Assembly: GCA_003130835.1 (NCBI GenBank)
Contig: QEXX01000035.1
Span: forward strand, 1-32,652
From: Anaerolineae bacterium
Lineage (GTDB): Bacteria; Chloroflexota; Anaerolineae; Anaerolineales; UBA4823
DNA: 32,652 bases
Direction: 5' to 3'
Below the pieces are notes generated by a model that was not told where the DNA came from, did not search any database, and was given only the letters and a program-made list of their open reading frames with translations. The position numbers were made by a program, and so were the translations under genes. Positions 7,135 to 15,215 of this stretch are shown here, in pieces (the stretch's first letter is position 1; the number at the start of each line of letters is the position of its first letter).

Positions 7135-7881
7135 CTAGATAACCAGTTTGGCGCGCCCTAGACGCATGGGTTGCATTGGATGAGGATTCCAGCGCACCCA
7201 GCCAAATTTCTTAAGCAGGAAGAATTCCAACCAAGAGGGAATGACCAGCCAAGGCGTAGCATGACGAGTGCAGATGGCGCGCGTCTGATGAGCTTCTAAG
7301 GCGCGTCTTAAATCTTGAGCGGTGTGCCCTGCAAACTCGGTTTTACCGAACCCAATCGTTTGTAGAATATGCGAGTCGCTGTTTGCAACTGCCGCGACCG
7401 GCAGCGATGCCGCCAGAGCCGTAGCGAGGAAATTACTGCCTTGGTGGAAAAGCCCACCATTAATTGCCTCGATACCAACCAACACTTGAGCAACGTCCGC
7501 ATGGCGCAATGCACTGCGGATTGCTTCGGCCGATAAACTCGGAGAGCCGGCTGCCATTGGATGAGCAGCGATACACAGTCCACCCAATTTCCCTACATAG
7601 CGCACTGTGTCCACCAACGACATGCCAACCGGAATTTTTTCACGGATAAATAGGGCTAACAGGTGTCCTTCTGCGGTTGAGACCTCGCTGCCGGGGATGA
7701 CTTCGATCCCATATTGGTGAGCGATTTGTTCTGCGCGCAGGGCGCCGATAATTTCGTCGTGATCGGTGATGGCAATCACGTTTAGATCGGTTTTTTCAAC
7801 CACATACTTTAAGATCGCTGAGATCGTTGCGGTGCCATCCCAACTGTAGGTTGTGTGAATATGCAGATCAGCGAAACCCAT
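7135..7881 (-). CDS. PHP-domain metal-dependent phosphoesterase
   Basis: A 248-residue single-domain PHP protein. Metal ligands are visible in DLHIHTTYSWDG, ITDHDEI, an E in IPGSEVST, AAHPMA and NSDSH, the standard PHP order. Stand-alone PHP proteins of this type hydrolyse small phosphoesters (for example nucleotides or phosphorylated sugars); the substrate cannot be told. Start ATG at 7881 with AAAGGAGA nine bases upstream. It precedes the GT-B-like gene on the same strand. Confidence 0.88.
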   Translation of the reverse strand: MGFADLHIHTTYSWDGTATISAILKYVVEKTDLNVIAITDHDEIIGALRAEQIAHQYGIEVIPGSEVSTAEGHLLALFIREKIPVGMSLVDTVRYVGKLGGLCIAAHPMAAGSPSLSAEAIRSALRHADVAQVLVGIEAINGGLFHQGSNFLATALAASLPVAAVANSDSHILQTIGFGKTEFAGHTAQDLRRALEAHQTRAICTRHATPWLVIPSWLEFFLLKKFGWVRWNPHPMQPMRLGRAKLVI

Positions 7882-8437
7882 TGTTGCTGTTCTCCTTTCA
7901 AGAGTAACTTTATCAGATTAACTTTAAGAGCGTGTCAAAATGCGATTAAGTTTTCTTCGCATTCATGCTAGGATTTCTTAATCAACTGCAGGTTATGTTA
8001 AGGAGTTTAAGCTGTGTTTTGAACCGTGATCTATAGGTGAGAGGGGTGCTTAGCTTGATCTTGAATTGAACAGAGAAGTTCACCCTTTGGGATGGAACCG
8101 CCCGTTTCGTCGTTTCCTGTGCACCGCAATCGCAGGCGGAGACGCTTGCGGAATTGGGTTGGCGAAGACCGGCACTCTCCTGACTGAGAGCACAGGTGCT
8201 CCCGATTAAACTCGCTAGGCGAGTAGGGGCTTTCACTCAACCCTAAAAGCTGAGCTGATTTGCAGGCTAGCAGGCCTACAAACCTTTATTGAACAAGAGC
8301 ATTCCCTATGCGGGTTGTGATTTTAGGAAATATACTTGCTTGCAGCGTGCAGTGGTTTGGAAGACTTCTGCTCTTGAATACGCGAATCAAGCCTCCCTTT
8401 CAGATCGGCAAATGAAGCTGTCCCCTCTCTGACTTCT
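7882..8437. other. Gene-free stretch with possible folded segment
   Basis: No credible gene. The portion 8085-8250 is rich in nested complementary segments: CTCTC/GAGAG at about 8175-8190 inside GCAC/GTGC, ACTCGC-TAG-GCGAGT at 8211-8225, and GGGTTG near 8155 with CAACCC near 8240. It could be a structured RNA or an intergenic repeat; I do not recognise the family. The remainder shows nothing. Confidence 0.4.
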
Positions 8438-8833
8438 TTATGGGTTGGGGGCAGGGGTGTGAGAACGCCGCGTCAGACGTTTGAGATGAGCAGCAAGCAC
8501 ACTGCCTGGCACGGGTTTGATCAGGTATTCATCAATGCCTTGATCGAGGGCTTTGGCAATCAGTTCTGGTTTACTAACCGCGGATAGGACGATAATCGGA
8601 ACCTCACTGAAAGAGCGAATCCGAGCAGCAACATCCCAACCATCCATGCCAGGCATGAGCAAGTCCAGCACGACAATATCTGGCTGCCATTCCCGACAGA
8701 GTTGAATGCCATCTTGCCCGTTGGAAGCGCTAGCCACGGTAAATTCCTTTGGCTCAAGGATTAGCTTTAGCGCTTCGCATAAGGCAAGGTCATCATCGAT
8801 GATCAGCACTTTTTTGGGTTTGTCACTCTGCAC
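8438..8833 (-). CDS. Stand-alone response regulator receiver protein
   Basis: 131 residues forming only a CheY-like receiver domain. The acidic pocket is IIDDD (13-15), the phosphoacceptor is D57 in VVLDLLMPGMDG, the switch residue is Ser in IIVLSAVS, and the conserved Lys lies in EYLIKPV. There is no output domain, so it acts through protein contact, perhaps with a kinase of the neighbouring operon. The start is GTG at 8833 with GGAGAAGAAAG upstream. It is divergent from the histidine kinase at 9070. Confidence 0.93.
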   Translation of the reverse strand: MQSDKPKKVLIIDDDLALCEALKLILEPKEFTVASASNGQDGIQLCREWQPDIVVLDLLMPGMDGWDVAARIRSFSEVPIIVLSAVSKPELIAKALDQGIDEYLIKPVPGSVLAAHLKRLTRRSHTPAPNP

Positions 8834-9031
8834 GTTACTTTCTTCTCCAAGTTTGCAAATCGGGATTTGTTTGGATGCAACTTACGTTCTCTATTATGCA
8901 TGGTTTTCAGAAGTTTGAACCTTACAAAAACTTTACAGCTTATTAATGGCAATTTTATGGAGCTTCGCATGCCGATCCATATCCTTTCCCCTCGAAAATC
9001 ATGCCCTGTCATGGCTTGGAGCAAACGTCAC

Positions 9032-9060
9032 TTGCATGGAGCATCATTCGGCGATATGAT
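9032..9060 (+). promoter_or_regulatory. Sigma70-type promoter of the histidine kinase operon
   Basis: TTGCAT (9032-9037), 17-bp spacer, TATGAT (9055-9060). The predicted transcription start near 9067 is only about three bases before the ATG at 9070, so the mRNA would be almost leaderless. Confidence 0.55.
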
Positions 9061-9069
9061 TAAGGCAGA

Positions 9070-10242
9070 ATGGTAGATGCTTTTATTTGTCCGAGATGTC
9101 ATCAGCCGCTGCGCACAGAAGATCGTTTTTGTCAACAGTGTGGGTTAGACTTGGCGATTGAAGCAACTATCGGTGAGTTGCTGGCAGAGTATAATCTCCC
9201 TGCGGGAAGCGAAGTGCCCTTGGAACCCGAAATTCTCATCTCCCGTTTGGGAGAAACGTTGGTGGCACAAGGAAAAATCAGCCCACAACAACTTGAAATC
9301 GCCTTGAAGTACCAAGCCGATCAGAACGCGCAAGGCCGGTTGGTGCGCCTCGGTCAAGCTTTGGTTGAATTCGGGTTCTTGGACGAATCTAGCTTAGATG
9401 AAGCGATTACCCTTCAAATTCTTCAACTGCAACAAGCGTTAAAGCGAGCTAACCAAGAATTAGAGCGACGGGTAGAACAGCGCACCAAAGAATTGCGCCA
9501 GGCTCTCCTGCGAGTGAGTGAGCTTAATCAGGTCAAAGCGAATTTTATTGCCAATGTTTCCCACGAATTGCGCACCCCGCTTGCCTTGCTTCGAGGCTAC
9601 TTGGATATGATGAAAGAGGGTGCTTTTGGAGAGATTACCGACGAACAAGCACAAGTTTTGGACGCTCTGTTGCGTTCGGCAACCCGCCTTGAAAAATTGA
9701 TTGATGACCTGCTCTTGTTTGCCTATGCCGAGCGGGGTGAACTTACGCTTACCTTATCTAAGGTTCGCTTGCAGGAAATTGCCGGTCAGATTGTGGAAAG
9801 TCATCGTTATGCAGCCCAGGCGAAGGGCATCCGACTAGAAGCCCGAATCGAGCAGGATTTGCCATCTGTGCATTGTGATCGTGAGCGGATCGCTTGGGTG
9901 ATGAGTGAGTTGATCAACAATGCGATTAAGTTTAGCTCGTCTGGCGGTAAAGTATCCATCACTGTTTACCATCAACAAGGTTTAATCACGGTTGCGGTTC
10001 AAGATCAAGGAATTGGCATACCCGCCAAACGGTTACAAGAAATCTTTGAACCCTTTCACCAGTTGGATGGTTCAACAACCCGCCGCTATGGTGGCACTGG
10101 TTTGGGCCTGGCATTGGCAACTCGGATTTTAGAAGCGCATGGTTGCCAGTTGCGAGTAGAATCAGAAGTGGGAAAAGGTTCCTTATTTGAGTTTTCACTT
10201 CCGGCTCTCGAAGAGGAGCATTTCAATGGATCGAGCAGATAG
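9070..10242 (+). CDS. Histidine kinase with zinc ribbon and MshEN-type c-di-GMP-binding signature
   Basis: 390-residue soluble kinase. Residues 7-24 form a zinc ribbon (CPRC, ten residues, CQQC). Residues 59-82 and 93-116 are two copies of the 24-residue MshEN pattern, RLG-x2-LV-x2-G...L...L/I..Q; both keep R, L, G, the central G and final Q. MshEN domains bind c-di-GMP, usually in type II secretion/pilus ATPases. The spacer here is ten residues, longer than the usual five, so binding is likely but not certain. A coiled coil (about 117-155) leads to the HisKA H-box VSHELRTP with His165. The ATPase has NNAIKF, DQGIGIP and GGTGLGLAL. No transmembrane segment. First gene of an operon with a second kinase, an OmpR regulator, a small protein and a CpaF ATPase. 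Confidence 0.9.
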   Translation: MVDAFICPRCHQPLRTEDRFCQQCGLDLAIEATIGELLAEYNLPAGSEVPLEPEILISRLGETLVAQGKISPQQLEIALKYQADQNAQGRLVRLGQALVEFGFLDESSLDEAITLQILQLQQALKRANQELERRVEQRTKELRQALLRVSELNQVKANFIANVSHELRTPLALLRGYLDMMKEGAFGEITDEQAQVLDALLRSATRLEKLIDDLLLFAYAERGELTLTLSKVRLQEIAGQIVESHRYAAQAKGIRLEARIEQDLPSVHCDRERIAWVMSELINNAIKFSSSGGKVSITVYHQQGLITVAVQDQGIGIPAKRLQEIFEPFHQLDGSTTRRYGGTGLGLALATRILEAHGCQLRVESEVGKGSLFEFSLPALEEEHFNGSSR

Positions 10243-11488
10243 CGAAAAAATCAACCCGGCTACTTTACGTCCTGAAGAGCTAGAAGCGGTCTATGCCATC
10301 AGTCGCGCTGTCGCTCTGGCAGAGAACATTGATTCGGCTCTAGATGAAATTATCCGTCTTGCACGGCCGGTATTTATCTTCGATAACATGGTGTTATTTC
10401 TGCGCGGCAAGGAACTTCTTGAGCCGGCTTATGCACGTGCCATTGGGCGAGGTCGCTTCAAAGAAGCCGAATTATCGTGGGGAGAAGCTACGGCTTACGA
10501 AGTGTTACAGACGGGTCGCTTGTTATCTCGGATTGAGGAAGGCGGAGAAGAGATCACCGATCGCACCCGCTTTCGTTTTTTATTAGGCTTGCCTTTGTAT
10601 CTGGAAAATCATCTTGAAGGAGCGTTGGTCTTCATCCGCTTCGGTGGCCCCCCCTATACGCCTGACCAAGTGCGATTGTCGGAGTTCATTGCCGGTCTGG
10701 TGGCACAGCTAATTGGGCATGATCGCTTGGTGAAGCATATCGCTCACCTAGAAGCCGAACGGAAATTGAATCAACTTCAAGAGGATTTTATTGCAACTGT
10801 TTCCCATGAATTACTGACACCGCTCGGTTTTATTAAGGGGTATGCAACGACTCTGCTCAGAGAGGATATAGAGTGGGATGACCAAACAAGGCGAGAATTT
10901 TTGACCATCATCGATGAAGAATCCGATCGTCTAAGAGAGTTGATTGAAAATCTAATGGATTCTTCTCGACTTCAAGCGGGGACTTTAAAAATGAGTTTTC
11001 AACCTCTGCGGCTAGATGCATTTTTGCGCGATGTCGTCATGCGGGCATTATCCTTGCATGATAACATTCAAATCGAGCTACAAAATGGTTTGCCCGAACT
11101 GCGCATTATGGCGGATGCAAGCCGTCTGGCGCAGGTATTTGATAACCTCTTGACGAATGCCAGCAAATATGCGCCTAACTCAACCGTGAAGATTTCTGTT
11201 ATCGAGGAACAACAGTCAGTACATATCACATTGAGCGATAACGGTCCAGGCATTGCTGCAGAGCATTTGCCATCGTTATTCAAACGTTTTTATCGGGTTC
11301 CAAACCCGGATAAAAATGTGCGCGGCACCGGCTTGGGATTATTCATCTGTCGCCAAATAGTGAATGCTCATAACGGTGAAATCTGGGCTGAATCAAAGGT
11401 TGGCGAGGGGACTACGTTCCACATCCGTTTGCCTTATAACCAACAACAAGCGGATCAAGTTTTGTCCTTAAGGGAGAGTAACCAATGA
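10226..11488 (+). CDS. GAF-domain sensor histidine kinase
   Basis: 420 residues from the ATG at 10226, chosen because GAGGAG lies eight bases upstream; it overlaps the preceding kinase by 17 bases. The N-terminal region (about 15-185) has a GAF-like fold pattern for small-ligand or redox sensing. A short helix leads to the H-box TVSHELLTP, in which Leu replaces the usual Arg after HEL. The ATPase has NLLTNASKYAP, DNGPGIA and GTGLGLFIC. No transmembrane segment, so it is cytoplasmic. The regulator gene begins four bases before its stop, pointing to translational coupling with that partner. Confidence 0.92.
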   Translation: MDRADSEKINPATLRPEELEAVYAISRAVALAENIDSALDEIIRLARPVFIFDNMVLFLRGKELLEPAYARAIGRGRFKEAELSWGEATAYEVLQTGRLLSRIEEGGEEITDRTRFRFLLGLPLYLENHLEGALVFIRFGGPPYTPDQVRLSEFIAGLVAQLIGHDRLVKHIAHLEAERKLNQLQEDFIATVSHELLTPLGFIKGYATTLLREDIEWDDQTRREFLTIIDEESDRLRELIENLMDSSRLQAGTLKMSFQPLRLDAFLRDVVMRALSLHDNIQIELQNGLPELRIMADASRLAQVFDNLLTNASKYAPNSTVKISVIEEQQSVHITLSDNGPGIAAEHLPSLFKRFYRVPNPDKNVRGTGLGLFICRQIVNAHNGEIWAESKVGEGTTFHIRLPYNQQQADQVLSLRESNQ

Positions 11489-12177
11489 CCACGAAAATCT
11501 TGATTGTCGATGACGAGCCTCGCTATTTACGTCTGATGGAGGCGAATTTGATCACCGAAGGCTATATTGTGATTAAAGCGACCAACGGTCAAGAAGCGGT
11601 TGATAAAGTGGCTAAGGAACAGCCCGATTTGGTACTCTTGGATATCATGATGCCGGTCCTAGATGGCTTTGCTGCTACTGAGCGCATTCGTGAGTTCTCT
11701 AGTGTGCCGATTATTGTCGTTACTGCCCGGGGCGAAGAGAGCGCCCGTGTGCGGGGCTTGGATTTAGGCGCCGACGATTATATCGTCAAGCCGTTTTCAG
11801 CAACGGAACTTCTGGCACGTGTGCGCGCAGTTTTACGCCGTGTAAAAACAACGACTACAACCCAACAGGCGCTCTTCTTTCATGGCAACCTCAAAATTGA
11901 TTTTGCCAAAGCTGAAGTGTATCGGAATGACCGTTTGGTATTCTTGTCGGCAACTGAATATCGCTTATTGTTGCAGTTTGCCCATAATTTAGGTCAAGTA
12001 TTGACATCGGAAGAGCTGTTAACCAGTGTTTGGGGTCCCGAATATCGGGAGGACAAGGAAATTCTCTGGGTGAGCATCTCGCGTCTGCGTCAGAAATTAG
12101 AAGATGACCCCAAAAATCCGGTTCATATTGTGACTCGCTCAGGGATGGGATATTCCATGCCGGTGTGGGAGGCATAA
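11485..12177 (+). CDS. OmpR/PhoB-type response regulator
   Basis: 230 residues: receiver domain with VDDE (8-11), phosphoacceptor D53 in LLDIMMPVLDG, switch Thr in VVTARGE and Lys in IVKPF. The C-terminal winged helix contains LTSEELLTSVWG and the recognition-helix segment VSISRLRQKLEDDP. It should bind DNA as a dimer after phosphorylation by the kinase(s) encoded just upstream (ATG overlaps the GAF kinase stop as ATGA). Targets unknown. Confidence 0.95.
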   Translation: MTTKILIVDDEPRYLRLMEANLITEGYIVIKATNGQEAVDKVAKEQPDLVLLDIMMPVLDGFAATERIREFSSVPIIVVTARGEESARVRGLDLGADDYIVKPFSATELLARVRAVLRRVKTTTTTQQALFFHGNLKIDFAKAEVYRNDRLVFLSATEYRLLLQFAHNLGQVLTSEELLTSVWGPEYREDKEILWVSISRLRQKLEDDPKNPVHIVTRSGMGYSMPVWEA

Positions 12178-12180
12178 AGC

Positions 12181-12474
12181 ATGAGCACGCGTTACGACGA
12201 GAAGGGAAAATTTTTTACCGACCGCGTGACCAAAGAACAAATTCCGGTGATGATCCAAACCATCTTTGGCCGCATTGAAGGTTTTTTCTATGTGATGGCT
12301 GGAGCAAGGTTGAAGGACGAAATCAATAATGCTGAGCAATTTATTGCCATCACCAATGCCAAAATTTACGATTTGAACGGCGAATGCGAAGTGCTGTGTG
12401 AGTTTCTCAGTCTAAATCGAGATCATATTGTTTGGCTTGCCCCACAGTCCGAAGTTCGTTTTCCTTCTGAGTAG
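12181..12474 (+). CDS. Small conserved-looking protein of unknown function
   Basis: 97 residues, ATG at 12181 three bases after the regulator stop, with GAGGC upstream. The sequence has a compact alpha/beta look (KEQIPVMIQTIFGRIEGFFYV... and RDHIVWLAPQSEV near the end) without signal peptide or cysteine motif. I do not recognise a family. Its tight position between the regulator and the CpaF-type ATPase suggests a role in the same process. Confidence 0.75.
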   Translation: MSTRYDEKGKFFTDRVTKEQIPVMIQTIFGRIEGFFYVMAGARLKDEINNAEQFIAITNAKIYDLNGECEVLCEFLSLNRDHIVWLAPQSEVRFPSE

Positions 12475-12483
12475 GTGCTTTTT

Positions 12484-12744
12484 ATGAGCGAAACAACCAA
12501 CTCTCAACGCGCACTTTCCGCCCAAAACTACCTAGCCTTTAAGCAGTATCTGATTCAAAAACTTCAACAACAAGGCGGTTTTGCCCTTTTTGACCGCAAT
12601 GCTACCTATGCTCTAATTGAGCAAGCCATTCAAAAAGCGGGAGTCAGTGTCAATGGCTCACTCAAAGAGCGTTGGTTCGAGAGGTGTTTGATGAAGTGTT
12701 CGGTCTGGGGCCTGCACAACCGTTTCTCGATGATCCGCAGGTGA
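12484..12744 (+). CDS. N-terminal part of CpaF-type ATPase (frame interrupted)
   Basis: Begins MSETTNSQ at the ATG 12484, with AGGTG upstream, nine bases after the small protein. The first 60 or so residues (YLAFKQYLIQKLQQQGG...LIEQAIQKAGV...SLKER) look like the helical N-terminal region of CpaF ATPases. After base 12670 the expected continuation ([14 protein letters not shown]) is found in the neighbouring frame, so residues after SLKER here are out of frame. One missing base at about 12668-12672 explains the break, giving a restored protein of 440 residues. Confidence 0.7.
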   Translation: MSETTNSQRALSAQNYLAFKQYLIQKLQQQGGFALFDRNATYALIEQAIQKAGVSVNGSLKERWFERCLMKCSVWGLHNRFSMIRR

Positions 12745-13805
12745 CTGAAATTATGATCAATGGAGCAAAACGGGTATATGTCGAGAAAAAAGGCATCATT
12801 TATAAAACAGATGTACAATTTGAAAATGATCAACAAGTGCTGCGGTTGATCGAGCGGGTAGTGCACCCCTTGGGCAGACGCATTGATGTCGATCACCCGG
12901 CGGTGGATGCACGCCTGCCCGATGGCTCCCGTTTTAATGCGGTCATCCCGCCGGTGGCAATAGATGGGCCGTCAGTAACGATTCGCAAATTCTCACGCGA
13001 AAGGTTAACAGTGGAAAAGCTCATCGAATTTGGGTCGCTCACCCCTGCGGTGGCAGAGTTCTTACAAGCCTGTGTGGTAGCCCGTTTGAATATTGTTATC
13101 TCCGGCGGCACTGGCTCAGGAAAGACAACCCTGCTGAATATCCTCTCTTCTTTTATTCCAGAACATGAGCGCATTGTGACCATTGAAGACGCGGCTGAAC
13201 TTCAGTTACATCAGGAGCATGTTGTCCGTTTAGAGACCAAACCGCCTGATCTAGAAGGCAAAGGAGAAGTGCGCATCCGTGATTTGGTGCGTAATGCCTT
13301 GCGCATGCGCCCGGATCGAATCGTGGTTGGCGAATGTCGAGGCGGGGAAGCCTTAGATATGCTGCAAGCGATGAACACGGGCCATGATGGCTCCTTGACC
13401 ACCATTCATGCGAACACACCCCGAGATGCGCTCTCGCGCTTGGAAACCTTAACCCTCATGGCAGGCATGGATTTGCCTTTACGCATTGTTCGTGAACAGA
13501 TTGCTTCAGCCGTGGACTTAATCATTCAAGTATCCCGTTTGCGCGATGGATCGCGTAAAGTCACCCAAGTGACTGAAGTGGTTGGCATGGAGGGCGATAC
13601 GATCGTATTGACCGACATCTTTAAGTTCACTGAAGTCGGCAGTGATCAGGACGGAAAGGTACTCGGCGAGCTGAAACCCACGGGCATGCGTCCATTATTT
13701 ATCCAGCGGCTTGAGCTGGCCGGATTTAAGTTGAGACCCGAAGTCTTTGGAGTCAATTTGGCAGACATCTTGTCCAGTGGTCGGCGGCAGAGTGGACGTG
13801 GGTAG
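12672..13805 (+). CDS. CpaF-type secretion/pilus ATPase, core
   Basis: Hexameric motor ATPase of the type II/IV secretion superfamily (CpaF/TadA branch), normally powering assembly of Tad pili or related machines at the inner membrane. The N-terminal domain has [20 protein letters not shown]. Walker A is [13 protein letters not shown], the Asp box contains EDAAEL, Walker B is [14 protein letters not shown], and the His box is [15 protein letters not shown]. All catalytic blocks are intact. A TTG at 12672 could serve as start, but homology suggests translation begins at 12484 with a frameshift. No pilin, TadB or TadC gene lies nearby, so the machine it drives is not encoded in this window. It is the last gene of the two-kinase operon. 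Confidence 0.92.
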   Translation: MVREVFDEVFGLGPAQPFLDDPQVTEIMINGAKRVYVEKKGIIYKTDVQFENDQQVLRLIERVVHPLGRRIDVDHPAVDARLPDGSRFNAVIPPVAIDGPSVTIRKFSRERLTVEKLIEFGSLTPAVAEFLQACVVARLNIVISGGTGSGKTTLLNILSSFIPEHERIVTIEDAAELQLHQEHVVRLETKPPDLEGKGEVRIRDLVRNALRMRPDRIVVGECRGGEALDMLQAMNTGHDGSLTTIHANTPRDALSRLETLTLMAGMDLPLRIVREQIASAVDLIIQVSRLRDGSRKVTQVTEVVGMEGDTIVLTDIFKFTEVGSDQDGKVLGELKPTGMRPLFIQRLELAGFKLRPEVFGVNLADILSSGRRQSGRG

Positions 13806-13848
13806 TCCAAATAGCTTGAGTTTCGTAAGATATAATTTGCTTAGGTCG

Positions 13849-13998
13849 ATGCTTTTGATCGCTGAAAAAAGCCGAAATTATTCCTGTTTCAGAGGCTCCG
13901 TCGTGTCAGCCGGGTTTCGCGTTTTGGTCGGCTTGAAATCCCATGATAACGAAATCCTCCATCTGGAACAAGGCGAAGAAAGAACAGGTGAACTATGA
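13849..13998 (+). CDS. Possible small protein upstream of the double-HTH gene
   Basis: 49 codons from ATG at 13849, with TAGG upstream and a TATAAT-like box at 13831-13836. Its stop overlaps the next start as ATGA, the form seen in translationally coupled genes. The product (MLLIAEKSRN...) has no recognisable domain, and its composition does not settle whether it is translated. It may simply be a leader. Confidence 0.25.
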   Translation: MLLIAEKSRNYSCFRGSVVSAGFRVLVGLKSHDNEILHLEQGEERTGEL

Positions 13999-14675
13999 AA
14001 ATTGATCCCCGATCGATTGCCATTCGAGGCCGTAAATTAGGAGTGCTGCTGAGAGATGCTCGTCTGGCAGCGCAAAAGAGCTTGGAAGAAAGCGCGCGGT
14101 TTCTGAATATTAGTCCTGTGGTCTTAGAAGCTTATGAGCTGGGTAATCTTCATCCGTCTTTACCAGCTCTCGAAGCTTTGGCGGCGTTTTATCGGGTTCC
14201 CCTATCGCACTTCTGGGGAACGACGCTCTTAACCTTGCATCAAAATCCTCTTTCGCCAGAAAAGCAAGGTATACTCGGCGAGATTCGCCAACGGATGATT
14301 GGTGTTTTGTTACGGAAAAGTCGTCAGGAACAGGGAGTCAGCTTGCAAGAGCTTGCTGAACAAGTAGGGATTGAGGCTGAGCAACTTGAACGCTATGAGT
14401 TAGGAGAAGATGCTGTTCCTTTGCCCATCTTAGAGGCTTTAGCGCATGTCTTGAATCTAAAAATTGAGATGTTCTGGGATCAGAAGAGAGGGAAAGAGAC
14501 CTTCCCAATCTACGATCCAAAGTGGGAAGCGTTTCAAGCTCTACCGGAAGAGCTAAGGAGCTTTGTTTGTAAACCGATCAATCGTCCATATCTCGAACTA
14601 GCCCAACGATTAAGCGAAATGTCAGTTGAAAAATTGCGTGCTGTTGCCGAAGGTTTGTTGGAGATCACATTATGA
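13995..14675 (+). CDS. Regulator with two XRE-type helix-turn-helix domains
   Basis: 226 residues. Two Cro/C1-type HTH domains stand in tandem, about residues 13-72 (LGVLLRDARLAAQKSLEESA...YELG) and 97-155 (IGVLLRKSRQEQGVSLQELA...YELGED). The repeat of LLRxxR and YELG shows the two arose by duplication. A C-terminal helical tail follows. It is probably a DNA-binding regulator of its own operon; the ligand is unknown. ATG at 13995 with AGGTGA upstream; the TPR gene starts at its stop (ATGA). Confidence 0.85.
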   Translation: MKIDPRSIAIRGRKLGVLLRDARLAAQKSLEESARFLNISPVVLEAYELGNLHPSLPALEALAAFYRVPLSHFWGTTLLTLHQNPLSPEKQGILGEIRQRMIGVLLRKSRQEQGVSLQELAEQVGIEAEQLERYELGEDAVPLPILEALAHVLNLKIEMFWDQKRGKETFPIYDPKWEAFQALPEELRSFVCKPINRPYLELAQRLSEMSVEKLRAVAEGLLEITL

Positions 14676-15214
14676 GCCAAAATCCCGCTGCAAGAACACT
14701 CGCCCAATCCGCTGAAAAGGCCTTCCGCGAAGGTCGCTACACGGAAGCGGTTGATGGTTTTAAGGCAGCCGCCATGGCCTATCAAGAGCAAGGAGATGTG
14801 ATTTTAGCGGCTGAGATGTGGAATAATTGCGGCGTTGCCTGGGTGCAACTTGGTCGGGGAGAAGAAGCACTTGGGGTAGTTCAGCCTACGTTGTCTATCT
14901 TAGAAGAGCAGGGGGATGTGGAGCGATTGGGAATCGCTTACGGTAATTTGGCATCAGCTCTGGAAGCCTGCAGCCGTTATGACGAGGCGCAAGAAGCTTA
15001 TCTGCGCTCGGCGGAGCTTTTAGAAAAATGTGGCAAAGCGGAGCTGCGGCTTCATGCCTTGAAAGCGCTCTCCCAATTACAGCTTAAGCAAGGAAAGCAG
15101 TTTCAAGCCTTAGCAACCTTTCAATCGGCTTTGGAAGATGCACCAAAATTGAGCTTGAAACACAAAGCTCTCAAAAAATTAATCGAAATTCCTTGGAAGT
15201 TATTGCCAAAATAA
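14672..15214 (+). CDS. Tetratricopeptide-repeat protein
   Basis: 180 residues made largely of TPR-like helix pairs: AFREGRYTEAVDGFKAAAMAYQ, EMWNNCGVAWVQLGRGEEAL, AYGNLASALEACSRYDEA and ALKALSQLQLKQGKQ. No signal peptide or membrane segment, so it is a cytoplasmic scaffold. The start overlaps the HTH gene stop by four bases, so both are translated together and may interact. Confidence 0.85.
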   Translation: MSQNPAARTLAQSAEKAFREGRYTEAVDGFKAAAMAYQEQGDVILAAEMWNNCGVAWVQLGRGEEALGVVQPTLSILEEQGDVERLGIAYGNLASALEACSRYDEAQEAYLRSAELLEKCGKAELRLHALKALSQLQLKQGKQFQALATFQSALEDAPKLSLKHKALKKLIEIPWKLLPK

Positions 15215-15215
15215 G

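Noticed and set aside
7982-8240. Two minus-strand open frames of 69-84 codons
   Set aside because: Overlapping frames of odd composition across the folded segment, without ribosome sites or motifs.
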